Source: Akkermansiaceae bacterium
GTDB taxonomy: Bacteria > Verrucomicrobiota > Verrucomicrobiia > Verrucomicrobiales > Akkermansiaceae
DNA: 34,679 nt
NCBI GenBank assembly: GCA_903888515.1
Contig: CAISTY010000266.1
Span: 1-34,679 of the forward strand
Direction: 5' to 3'
Part shown: one piece after another, positions 24,475 through 33,410 of the stretch
How positions within the stretch are numbered: position 1 is the first letter of the stretch
Layout of the letters: every line of letters begins with the position of its first letter
Notes under the pieces: model-generated
The model's input: the letters and a program-made list of their open reading frames with translations, nothing else
Databases searched by the model: none
What the model was told of the DNA's origin: nothing
Made by a program: the position numbers and the translations under genes

Positions 24475-25710
24475 ATGATGAGCCTGAAACGCTACATGAC
24501 GCTGGTGGGCTGGGGACTGCTGGTGACTACGCTGGGGCAGATGATGGGCCTTGGCGAAAAGCCGATCCGTTTTCTGCTGAAAGATCAACTCGGTCTCTCG
24601 GCCACGGAGATGGCCATGTGGATGTGGATGGCACTGCTGCCGTGGAGCCTCAAGCCGCTTGCCGGCCTGCTGTCCGATGCGTTGCCGCTGTTCGGCAGCC
24701 GGCGCAAATACTATCTGATACTCAGTTCGTTGCTGGCCGGGTTGTTGTGGTTCGGGATGGGGCTGGTGCCGCGGACTTTCTATCCGCTGTTAGCGACGGC
24801 TGTGAGCTTGAATGTGATGGCGGTGATTGCCAGTGTGGTGACCGGCGGACTGCTTGTCGAGGGGGCGCAATCACACGGTGCGACCGGACGGCTCAGCACG
24901 CTGCGTTTGGTGATCATCAACATGACCTTCATCATTGCCGGCCCGGCCAGCGGCTTTCTGGCCGGCTGTTGGTTCGGATGGACGACCATCACCAGCGGGC
25001 TTTTGTTTTTGTCACTGGTGTTGGTGACATGGTTCCTGCTGCGGGAACCGCCGCTGGTGACGCGGTTCGACAAGCCCGGCGACGCGTTGCGCGCGGTGGG
25101 GCGGCAGGTCAATCTACTGCTGCCATGGAACTGCAAAACCCTGTGGATTGTCGGTGGCTTGTTCTTTCTGATCCAAGTGGCGCCCGGCCTGTATACGCCA
25201 CTTTTCTACTATCAGACCAACACTTTGAATTTCACCCCTCAGTTCATCGGCAACCTCAGTGTGATATACGGCGGCATGGGCCTGCTTGGTTCATTCATCT
25301 ATCCGTTTGTATGTCGGCGTTTCCGCCTGCGGGTGTTGTTGGCGCTGGCCATCGTATGCACCATTGCCAGCAACATGGCCTACCTCGGCTATGTCTCGCG
25401 CAACACCGCCATGGTTATTGAAGGGGCCGCCGGTCTGGGACTGACGCTGGCCCAACTGCCGCTCTTCGACCTCGCCGCCAGGGCCACACCCAAGGGCAGC
25501 GAGGCGCTGGCCTACTCATTGATGATTGCCTGCTGGAACTGGGGCCTGTCATTGTCCGATGTGCTCGGGTCATGGTTGTTTGACAAATTCGACCAGACCT
25601 TCATGAACCTCGTCTGGGTGAATGCGGGCACGACAGCGGTCGTGCTCATCGTCGTCCCGTTCCTGCCCGGCAATCTGGTAGATTGCAAGGAAGGGGAAAT
25701 GTCCACTTGA
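24475..25710 (+). CDS. MFS transporter, BT1 (folate-biopterin transporter-like) family
   Basis: The 411-residue protein has about 12 hydrophobic segments. Early on it carries LPWSLKPLAGLLSDALPLFGSRRKYYLI, matching the W-KP-G-LSD-P-G-RR signature of the BT1 family of the major facilitator superfamily; near the end GSEALAYSLM and NWGLSLSDVLGSWL also fit that family. Such proteins move folates or biopterin in protists and are widespread but largely uncharacterised in bacteria, so the substrate is unknown. AAGGA lies about ten bases before the start. ATG 24475 and 24478 are adjacent alternatives. It stands alone. Confidence 0.88.
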   Translation: MMSLKRYMTLVGWGLLVTTLGQMMGLGEKPIRFLLKDQLGLSATEMAMWMWMALLPWSLKPLAGLLSDALPLFGSRRKYYLILSSLLAGLLWFGMGLVPRTFYPLLATAVSLNVMAVIASVVTGGLLVEGAQSHGATGRLSTLRLVIINMTFIIAGPASGFLAGCWFGWTTITSGLLFLSLVLVTWFLLREPPLVTRFDKPGDALRAVGRQVNLLLPWNCKTLWIVGGLFFLIQVAPGLYTPLFYYQTNTLNFTPQFIGNLSVIYGGMGLLGSFIYPFVCRRFRLRVLLALAIVCTIASNMAYLGYVSRNTAMVIEGAAGLGLTLAQLPLFDLAARATPKGSEALAYSLMIACWNWGLSLSDVLGSWLFDKFDQTFMNLVWVNAGTTAVVLIVVPFLPGNLVDCKEGEMST

Positions 25711-25779
25711 GTGGTGCGCTGAGGCGGGCACCTTGAAGCAGGCAGGCGAGAGTGGTGTGTTGAATAAAAACCGCAATGG

Positions 25780-26127
25780 ATGACCTTGAGCTGCGGCGTC
25801 AATGACGTTTGGCATGGCGTGAACGGCGTGCCGCTGGAGAATCATAAAAAGAACATCACCGCGATCGTGGACAAGGCCCAGGCCGCGGGAGTGAAAATCG
25901 TGATTCTCACCTCGACCCTGATCCGTGAGGACCAGGCGAATCCCGAGAACCAGAAACTCGTGGGCGACAACGAATTCCTCCGCACTCTGGCCGCGGAAAA
26001 GAAATGCCTGTTGTCTTGGCTTTGCCAGTCAGGCAAACGCCTGGCTCCCCCTTTGATCCCGCCCAAATCCAATAGGTTGTCACGTTTCTGCATGGTGCGG
26101 CATCGCGCCCGCTTGTGGTCGAAATGA
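25780..26127 (+). pseudogene. Fragment of an SGNH/GDSL-type hydrolase
   Basis: The frame begins within the GVNDVWHG block (the N-containing block III of SGNH hydrolases) and continues with NITAIVDKAQAAGVKIVILT and LRTLAAEKKCLL, typical of the central part of these esterases. The N-terminal block with the catalytic Ser is missing, since nothing matching it precedes 25780. The sequence loses similarity after about 26010, probably through a frameshift. The C-terminal Asp-His block is absent. This is therefore a dead remnant. The rest of 25711-26276 shows no gene. Confidence 0.65.
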
Positions 26128-26276
26128 TGACACCGATATCACGATACGACGAATGGCGTGCTTTATATGGACATGACAAAATAACCCGCATTGCGTTTTG
26201 AAAAAGCTCGAAGGTGCGGCTGCACTCGAGGGGTGTTTTGAATGCGGAAAACATTGAACCGTCGCATCCAATCACC

Positions 26277-29200
26277 ATGAAAACATCCGTACTGTGTAAG
26301 TTATCCAGCTCGAATCATTCTGTCCGCATTGCGTTATGGGTCCTCTTGGGGACCATTCTTACGGCCAGCGCCGCAACCTGGAACGTCAATGCCAATGGCA
26401 ACTGGAGCGATCCCGCCACTTGGTCCGGTGGCGTGCCCGACGGTGCAGGTTCGACAGCGTCGTTGACGTTTAATATTTACACCGCATTGACCCCCGGCCC
26501 CAAGACCGTCACCCTCGATACGACCTCAAGGACGGTGGGCATTCTCAATATCGGCGATCCCAGTACAGCCTATTGGGGTTACACTCTGGCAGCCAGCGGT
26601 GGTGCTTCCTTGATTCTCGACAACGGGCTGGTCAACGCCCAAATCAACAAATCTCTTGCGGGCGCGAGTGCCGCCGCAGACACGATTTCGGCTCCGCTGC
26701 TGCTCAACAACAGCCTGGACATCAGCGATAATGCCCCGGCTGGTTTGCTGATCAGCGGAGGCGTGAGCGTCAATTCTGCTGGCAACCAGACCCTCACCAA
26801 CAAAGGAACGGGGGCTTATGCGGCGGAACTTAGCGGCATCCTCGACGATGGCAGTGCCCAACTTGCCGTGACGCAAAACTCCGCCACATCGACGCTCATC
26901 CTCTCTGGCGCGAACACCTACACCGGCACCACCACCGTGAGCGCGGGCACCCTGCAACTCGGCAACGGCGGCACCAGCGGGTCAATCAGCCCGAGCAGCG
27001 CCATCGTCAACAATGGCACTCTCGTCTTCGACCGCTCCGACCCGATCACCCAAGGCACCGACTTCAACAGCGTCATTTCCGGCAGTGGCGCGGTGACCCA
27101 GGCGGGCACCGGCACCACCATTTTCGACGCAACCAACACCTTCATCGGGGCGACCACCCTTACGGCTGGCATTTTGAGTGTCTCCGGGGACGTCAACCTT
27201 GGAAATGCCAACGCGCTGGTCTTCAACGGCGGCACTTTGCAGGTCACCGGAACGGCCATGACCGGTTTCGGCACTCACACAACCAGCTTCACAAGTACCA
27301 AAACCGTCGGCTTGGATATCAACGATGCCGCCAACATCTTCACCGTCAGCCAAGTCCTCAACCAGGGCACGGGCGGCCTCACCAAGAGCGGCGCGGGAAC
27401 CCTTTGTCTAACAAACATCAACAGCTATACCGGTATCACCACGGTCAGCGGCGGCACGCTCGCTTATGGAGTCACCAATGCCCTGAGTTCGGGTGCGGTC
27501 ACGGTCAATGGCGGCATCCTGGATATCTCAAGCTTCAGCGATAGCGTCGGGGCGGTGGTTCTAACAAGCGGCTCGATCACCGGCACCACGGGGGTGTTGA
27601 CGGCTACAAGTTATGTCTTTGATGGCACGGGCACCGCGTCCGCCATCCTCGCCGGCAGTGGCACCGTCACCAAGAGCGGCGCTGCCACCACCACCACCCT
27701 CACCGGACTGAACACCTTCACCGGCGCGACCACTCTGGGCAGCGGTATCTTGTCAGTCGCCACCATCGGCAATGGCGGCGCTGCGAGCAATCTCGGCGCG
27801 GCGGCAACTTCGGCGGCCAATCTCGTGTTCAACGGCGGCTCGCTCGAATACACCGGCGCGACGGCCGGCACCAACCGCAGCTTCTCCATCATCACAGGCA
27901 AGGTGGCCGTCATCGACGTGACCGTCGGTGCCAGCAATCTAACGATCTCCGGTGCGGGTGCGGTCACGGCGACCACCGGTGCCCTGACCAAGACGGGTGC
28001 CGGCACCTTGACGTTTTCCGGGGCCAACACCTTCACCGGTCTCACCACGGTTTCTGAGGGAACTTTGGCTTATGGCATCACCAATGCCTTGAGCAGCGGG
28101 GCGGTCACCATCAATGGCGGCACCTTGGATATCGCAAGCTTCAATGATACGGTCGGCGCGATGACCCTGACATCCGGCTCGATCACCGGCACCACGGGCA
28201 TTCTAACGGGCACCAGTTATGCCCTCGACGGCACTGGCACGGTTTCCGCAATTTTGGGCGGTGCCGGCGTGACGCTTACCAAGACCAATGCGGGCACCGT
28301 GACACTTTTCGGAGCTAACACTTACACCGGCCTCACCACGGTCAGTGGCGGCACGTTCGCTTATGGCATCGACAACGCTCTGAGCACGGGTGCGGTCACG
28401 GTCAATGGCGGCATCCTGGATATTTCAATTTTCAACGATACGGTGGGCACCGTGACTCTCACATCCGGTGAGATCACCGGAACCACGGGGGTCTTGACCG
28501 GCACGAGTTATGTCCTCAATGGCACCGGCACCGTCAGCGCCATTCTGGGTGGCACCGCAACTCTCACCAAGACCAATGCCGGCACTGTGACACTTTCCAA
28601 GGCGAATACCTATACCGGGCTTACCACGGTCAGCAATGGGACTCTCGCTTTGGGGATTGAAAATGCCCTGGGCAGTGGTGCCGTCACCGTCAGCGGCGGA
28701 ATCCTGGATGTTTCAGACTTCAACCCCACGGTCGGTGCGGTGACCGTGGCATCCGGCTCGATCACGGGCACCGGCATATTGACGGGTGCCGGTTATGCGC
28801 TTACCGGCACGGGCACCATCAGTGCCATCCTCGGTGGATCGGGCTCCTTGACCAAGACCAATACGGGCACCGTGATCCTCAGCGGCTCTAACACCTACAG
28901 CGGAGTCACGACGATCAGCGGCGGCACCCTGGCGATCAGTGCCATCGACAATCTAGGAGCGGCGTCCGCTTTGGCGGCCAATCTTGTGTTCAATGGCGGC
29001 ACGCTCCAATACACCGGCGCAGGCGCCTCCACCGACCGCAACTTCACGCTTACCGCGGCAACAACCGGCACCATCGACGTCACCACCGGGAATCTAACTA
29101 TTTCCGGGGCGAGTGCGGCGACCAATGGTGCGCTGACCAAGACGGGGGCGGGCACGCTGACCCTCGCCGGTGCTAATACCCATACCGGCCTTACCACGGT

Positions 29201-31463
29201 CAGCGGCGGCATGCTGGCTTATGGGATCGACAACGCCCTGGGCAGCGGTGCCGTCACGGTCAATGGCGGAATCCTGGATATCGCCAGTTACAACGATGGT
29301 GTCGGGGTGGTGACCCTGACGTCGGGATCCATCACCGGCGGCACGGGGGTCCTGACGGGCACCAGTTATATCCTTAATGGCACAGGCACCATCAGCGCCA
29401 TGCTGGGCGGGTCCGGCACTCTCACAAAGTCCGGCGCAGCCACGGTCACCCTGTCGGGTGTGAACAGTTACGCCGGCGCGACGACCCTCTCCGCAGGCAC
29501 CCTCAAGCTGGGTGCGGCCGGCACTGCGACCCACTCCCCACTGGGCACCACCGCTGCGGGCACCAGTGTAACCTCGGGCGCGGCGCTCGACCTCAACGGG
29601 ATCACGCTGGGCGCGGCCGAAGCGCTGACCTTGAATGGCATCGGCCCAAGTGTCGAAGTGAGTCCCGGGGTTTTTTATAACTATGGGGCCCTGATCAACA
29701 GCTCAGGCACGGCGGCGACTTACGCCGGGTTGATCACGCTGGGTTCTAACAGTAGGATTGGCGCCACCGGCGGGGACATCAACATTTCTAACATCGGCAC
29801 GATTTCCGGGGCTTATGATATGAGGCTCGAGGGCAGCGCCACGGACAGCAGCATTGCCAGCGTCATCGGCATCGGCGTGGGGGGGGTGTATAAGAGCGGC
29901 ACCGGCGCTTGGACGCTTTCCGGCGCGAACACCTACAGCGGCATCACCCGTATCGAGGGCGGCACGCTCAAGCTGGGATCCGCAGGCGACAGCACCAATG
30001 GCCCGCTGGGAACCACGGGTGGGGCCACCGGCACGCAAATCGGCGCGGCGCTCGACCTCAATGGGTTTTCGCTAGGCACGGCCGAGCCACTGACCTTGCG
30101 CGGCACTGGCGTGGGCTCCGGCGGCGCGCTGACCAACAGCTCGGCCACTGCGGCAACATATAAGGGGCCGCTCACCATGGAGGCCGCCGTGAGCATGGTC
30201 GCCAGCGGCGGGGACATCGTTCTATCAAGTGCGACGAAGATTGCGGGATCCGCCGTTCAACTCACGGTGGGCGGGGCGAAAAACACCACGATCCAAGGCA
30301 ATTACGGCCCTAACGCCGCCAGCACCCTGACCAAGGTGGGTGCGGGTACCCTCATGCTCACCGGCGTCAATACCTACGCCGGCGCGACTTCGGTGAATGA
30401 AGGCACCCTGAGCGTCGGCGCCGCCGGCACGATCAACGAGACCAGCGGGATTTCGATAGGTGCGGGCGTGTTCAACTATAACTCTGCCACCGCCCTCACC
30501 AAGGGTGTCTCGTTCAGCGGCACGGGTGGCACCTTCAGCGGCAGCGGCACGATCACCCCGTTCGTCACCGTGACCGCAGACAACACTTTGGCCCCTGGCA
30601 ACAGCGCGGGAATCATGACCTTCTCGGGTGGTCTGGTCTGCGCCGCCTTGTCCCATCTCCAGTGGGAACTCACCGACAATCTCGACACCGGTCACGGCTC
30701 GGTCTTTGATGGCGTAAACGTCACTGGCGGCACATTTTCCATCGCCACCGGTGCCGTCATCGATCTCAAATTCGGTGCCACGGTCGATTTCTCCAATCCC
30801 TTTTGGGACACCAACCAAACCTGGGTTCTCGTCGATCTTTCCGGCACCGTTGTCGGCGATGGCGGCACCGAGGTCTTCACCCTGGGCACCACCTACAGCG
30901 GCCCCGATGGCGTATTCACCGTCACCCGCGTCCCCGGTGCCGACACCAAAAACGATGTCGTGCTGGTCTGGACCGCCGCTGTCACCGAGACCCCGTTTGA
31001 ATCCTGGGCCAAAACCAACATCACCGACCGGGATCCCGCGGCCAATGCCAGTCCCGGCGGCGATCCCGACCACGACGGTGCCAGCAACCTCGCCGAGTTC
31101 GCATTCAACGGCGATCCCCTCAACAGTGCCGACAATGGATTCAGCTTCGGACTTGCCGCCGACGCCAATGGAGACTCCGCCCTCGAACTCGTGCTCACCG
31201 TTGCCGTGCGCAAGTCCGCCGTGTTCGCAGCCGGCTCCGCCACCTCGCCCGTTGCCGAGGGCATCCGTTACTCGATCGAGGGCAGTTACAGTCTAACGGA
31301 TTTCTCCCCGGCCGTCGTCACCCCCGTCGATCCAGCCGCCACCATCGACCCCGGCGTGCCGCTCACCGATCCCGCCAACTACGAATTCCGTAGTTTCTCG
31401 CTCAACGGCTCCTCAGGCCTGTTAGGCAAAGGCTTCCTCCGCGCCAGCGTCACCACCGAGTGA
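26277..31463 (+). CDS. Large secreted autotransporter-associated beta-strand (PATR) repeat protein
   Basis: The 1728-residue protein has a signal sequence (ALWVLLGTILTASAA) and then AATWNVNANGNWSDPATWSGG, an opening shared with the next two genes. Most of the length is PATR repeats such as LTKTGAGTLTLSGANTYTG, predicted to form a long beta helix. Modules of about 280-290 bases recur at roughly 28027, 28317, 28609, 28893 and 29173, with LAYGIDNALSSGAVTVNGG in each. The C-terminal ~190 residues have a domain with WAKTNITDRDP and DPDHDGASNLAEFAFNGDP. No autotransporter barrel or PEP-CTERM is seen, so export is by an unknown route. The ATG at 26277 fits the signal sequence better than the GTG at 26214. 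It is the first of three tandem paralogues. Confidence 0.88.
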   Translation: MKTSVLCKLSSSNHSVRIALWVLLGTILTASAATWNVNANGNWSDPATWSGGVPDGAGSTASLTFNIYTALTPGPKTVTLDTTSRTVGILNIGDPSTAYWGYTLAASGGASLILDNGLVNAQINKSLAGASAAADTISAPLLLNNSLDISDNAPAGLLISGGVSVNSAGNQTLTNKGTGAYAAELSGILDDGSAQLAVTQNSATSTLILSGANTYTGTTTVSAGTLQLGNGGTSGSISPSSAIVNNGTLVFDRSDPITQGTDFNSVISGSGAVTQAGTGTTIFDATNTFIGATTLTAGILSVSGDVNLGNANALVFNGGTLQVTGTAMTGFGTHTTSFTSTKTVGLDINDAANIFTVSQVLNQGTGGLTKSGAGTLCLTNINSYTGITTVSGGTLAYGVTNALSSGAVTVNGGILDISSFSDSVGAVVLTSGSITGTTGVLTATSYVFDGTGTASAILAGSGTVTKSGAATTTTLTGLNTFTGATTLGSGILSVATIGNGGAASNLGAAATSAANLVFNGGSLEYTGATAGTNRSFSIITGKVAVIDVTVGASNLTISGAGAVTATTGALTKTGAGTLTFSGANTFTGLTTVSEGTLAYGITNALSSGAVTINGGTLDIASFNDTVGAMTLTSGSITGTTGILTGTSYALDGTGTVSAILGGAGVTLTKTNAGTVTLFGANTYTGLTTVSGGTFAYGIDNALSTGAVTVNGGILDISIFNDTVGTVTLTSGEITGTTGVLTGTSYVLNGTGTVSAILGGTATLTKTNAGTVTLSKANTYTGLTTVSNGTLALGIENALGSGAVTVSGGILDVSDFNPTVGAVTVASGSITGTGILTGAGYALTGTGTISAILGGSGSLTKTNTGTVILSGSNTYSGVTTISGGTLAISAIDNLGAASALAANLVFNGGTLQYTGAGASTDRNFTLTAATTGTIDVTTGNLTISGASAATNGALTKTGAGTLTLAGANTHTGLTTVSGGMLAYGIDNALGSGAVTVNGGILDIASYNDGVGVVTLTSGSITGGTGVLTGTSYILNGTGTISAMLGGSGTLTKSGAATVTLSGVNSYAGATTLSAGTLKLGAAGTATHSPLGTTAAGTSVTSGAALDLNGITLGAAEALTLNGIGPSVEVSPGVFYNYGALINSSGTAATYAGLITLGSNSRIGATGGDINISNIGTISGAYDMRLEGSATDSSIASVIGIGVGGVYKSGTGAWTLSGANTYSGITRIEGGTLKLGSAGDSTNGPLGTTGGATGTQIGAALDLNGFSLGTAEPLTLRGTGVGSGGALTNSSATAATYKGPLTMEAAVSMVASGGDIVLSSATKIAGSAVQLTVGGAKNTTIQGNYGPNAASTLTKVGAGTLMLTGVNTYAGATSVNEGTLSVGAAGTINETSGISIGAGVFNYNSATALTKGVSFSGTGGTFSGSGTITPFVTVTADNTLAPGNSAGIMTFSGGLVCAALSHLQWELTDNLDTGHGSVFDGVNVTGGTFSIATGAVIDLKFGATVDFSNPFWDTNQTWVLVDLSGTVVGDGGTEVFTLGTTYSGPDGVFTVTRVPGADTKNDVVLVWTAAVTETPFESWAKTNITDRDPAANASPGGDPDHDGASNLAEFAFNGDPLNSADNGFSFGLAADANGDSALELVLTVAVRKSAVFAAGSATSPVAEGIRYSIEGSYSLTDFSPAVVTPVDPAATIDPGVPLTDPANYEFRSFSLNGSSGLLGKGFLRASVTTE

Positions 31464-31561
31464 TGAAAAGCAAACACGAAATCCCAAATAAGGAGAAGAT
31501 GTGCTGAACCTGAATTTTACCCGGTTATTTCCATCGACCCAACAAACTGAATCCACTATCC

Positions 31562-33226
31562 ATGAAATCAGACAAGCTGAATCCGCTCCTCCGCAGTCAT
31601 CATAAATCTGGCATGCTTGCGTTTGCCATTGGGTGTTTTAGCGGTGCCACGGCCAACGCCGCCACCTGGAACGTCGATAACAGTGGCAACTGGGGTACCG
31701 CCGGCAATTGGTCCGGCGCCGTGCCGGATGCCGCGGGAGCCACGGCAGAGTTGACCTATGACATTACTGCCGCCAGAACCGTCACCATCAATATCAGCTC
31801 CAGAATATTGGGTAAGCTCACGATCCGTGATAGTGATTATAGTATAGGCGGCGGTTGGAATAGCTACACTTTGGCGGCCAACGCCGGTCTTTCGCTGATT
31901 CTTGACAACGGCGCTTCCAGTGCCACGATACAACGGCCCGTAGAATACAGCAACTCCGGTAACAACACTGTAAACAGCACTGTTTCGGCCCCTGTTCTGT
32001 TAAATAGCAGCTTGAATATCGCCAATGATTCCCGTCTGATGGTTAGTGGCCCCGCTGGAAATTTGCTATTCACCACCGGTGGAATTACCGCCAACTCCGC
32101 AGGAACCAAGACGATCACCAACAATGGCACAGGCGTTGGTGGCGTCGTCATCAGCGGCGTAATCGGCGATGGCACTGGACAGGTCGCGGTCACGCAGAAT
32201 TCCACGACATCGGCGCTCACCCTCAGCGGCGCAAACACCTACACGGGTGACACAACCGTGACTTCCGGCACTCTAACTGTGAGTCATGTGCAGGCGCTGC
32301 AGAACAGCGCCCTCAACACAGCCGGAACGGGCGTCATCACCTTGGGCGGCGTCACCGCCCCCACCCTTGGTGGACTCTCCGGCAGCCGTAACCTGGCGTC
32401 CGTCATCACCACCGGCTACAGCGCCGTGACGGGCATCACCCTGAAGCCCGTGGTCGGTGCCAGTCCCTCCTATTCCGGTGCCATTGCCAATGGGGTCCCT
32501 AACATGACACTCACCAAGGACGGCTTGGGTACCCAGATTCTTTCCGGCACGAACACCTACAGCGGTGCCACCACCGTGAAAGCCGGCACCCTGCTCATCA
32601 ATGGATCGAACAATGGCGCCGGATCAGTCATCGTGGAAACTGGCGCAACCCTGGGCGGCACCGGCAGCATCGCCGGCGCACTCAATGTGAGCGGCACGCT
32701 GTCACCGGGAAGCTCCATCGAAACCTTTGCCTCGGGTGCCTTGACTCTGAACCCCGGTGCCATCTTCGCCTATCAGGTCGATTCCAGCGCGGCCTTGGTT
32801 GTCGCGGCCGACCTCATGAAGGTCGCCGGAAGCGGCTTGAGCCTGTCGGGCGATGTCACCTTGTCCGTGGCCGACCTGGCGTCCGGTGGCGGTATTCCAT
32901 TTGCCATCGGCGCCAAGTTCTCGCTCATCAACTACAGCGGCTCCTGGAACAATGGAACCTTCGCCTATGGGGGTGCCTCCCTGGCCGATGACGCGCTGTT
33001 CTCCACCCCGAACAACACCTGGCAGATCGATTACAACGACCTCACCGGCGGTGTTAACTTCCCCGGCGAACAGGTCGTCGGCACCGGTAACAGCTTCGTC
33101 AATATCACCGCCGTCCCCGAACCCGGCACCACATTGTTAGGTGCCCTCGGTGCCCTCGCCCTGCTGCGCCGAATGAGAAGGGTAGGGCGTGGCGACCTCG
33201 CCGCACCCACTTGTCCCATCCGGTGA
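31562..33226 (+). CDS. PATR-repeat protein with PEP-CTERM sorting signal
   Basis: The 554-residue protein has a signal sequence (about 15-33), the shared AATWNVDNSGNWGTAGNWSG opening, several PATR repeats (for example LTLSGANTYTGDTTVTSGTL) and a PEP-CTERM tail: VPEPGTTL, a hydrophobic segment GALGALALL and RRMRR. PEP-CTERM proteins are processed by an exosortase and tied to exopolysaccharide secretion; no exosortase gene lies in the window. After the arginines the frame continues for 14 residues (VGRGDLAAPTCPIR), encoded by a REP-like hairpin. It lies 98 bases downstream of its larger paralogue. Confidence 0.87.
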   Translation: MKSDKLNPLLRSHHKSGMLAFAIGCFSGATANAATWNVDNSGNWGTAGNWSGAVPDAAGATAELTYDITAARTVTINISSRILGKLTIRDSDYSIGGGWNSYTLAANAGLSLILDNGASSATIQRPVEYSNSGNNTVNSTVSAPVLLNSSLNIANDSRLMVSGPAGNLLFTTGGITANSAGTKTITNNGTGVGGVVISGVIGDGTGQVAVTQNSTTSALTLSGANTYTGDTTVTSGTLTVSHVQALQNSALNTAGTGVITLGGVTAPTLGGLSGSRNLASVITTGYSAVTGITLKPVVGASPSYSGAIANGVPNMTLTKDGLGTQILSGTNTYSGATTVKAGTLLINGSNNGAGSVIVETGATLGGTGSIAGALNVSGTLSPGSSIETFASGALTLNPGAIFAYQVDSSAALVVAADLMKVAGSGLSLSGDVTLSVADLASGGGIPFAIGAKFSLINYSGSWNNGTFAYGGASLADDALFSTPNNTWQIDYNDLTGGVNFPGEQVVGTGNSFVNITAVPEPGTTLLGALGALALLRRMRRVGRGDLAAPTCPIR

Positions 33227-33230
33227 TGGG
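33182..33230 (+). repeat. REP-like hairpin at the end of the PEP-CTERM gene
   Basis: GTAG at 33182-33185 is followed by a palindrome centred on GGCGACCTCGCC (about 33190-33202). A second hairpin, CCCATC (33215-33220) with GATGGG (33225-33230), has its loop and stem over the TGA stop at 33224-33226. The element overlaps the last codons of the coding region. The rest of 33227-33410 shows no gene. Confidence 0.45.
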
Positions 33231-33410
33231 TGAATGCGAAACCCGAAAATCACGAAATTCAAAACCAAGAAAAGAGGAAGCACGAAGAAGACACGCCATG
33301 CCCCGGGTTTGAAATCCAAAATCCAACATCCATCCCTCCGTCCTTCTCCTCTATCAATGTGCCTGCCGTCCATCGCCGCCGACTTCTATCAACCTTGAAA
33401 CGATATTTCC

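Noticed and set aside
25512..25845. Minus-strand open frames near the end of the transporter gene
   Set aside because: They are antisense to the transporter and lack domains or a plausible start.
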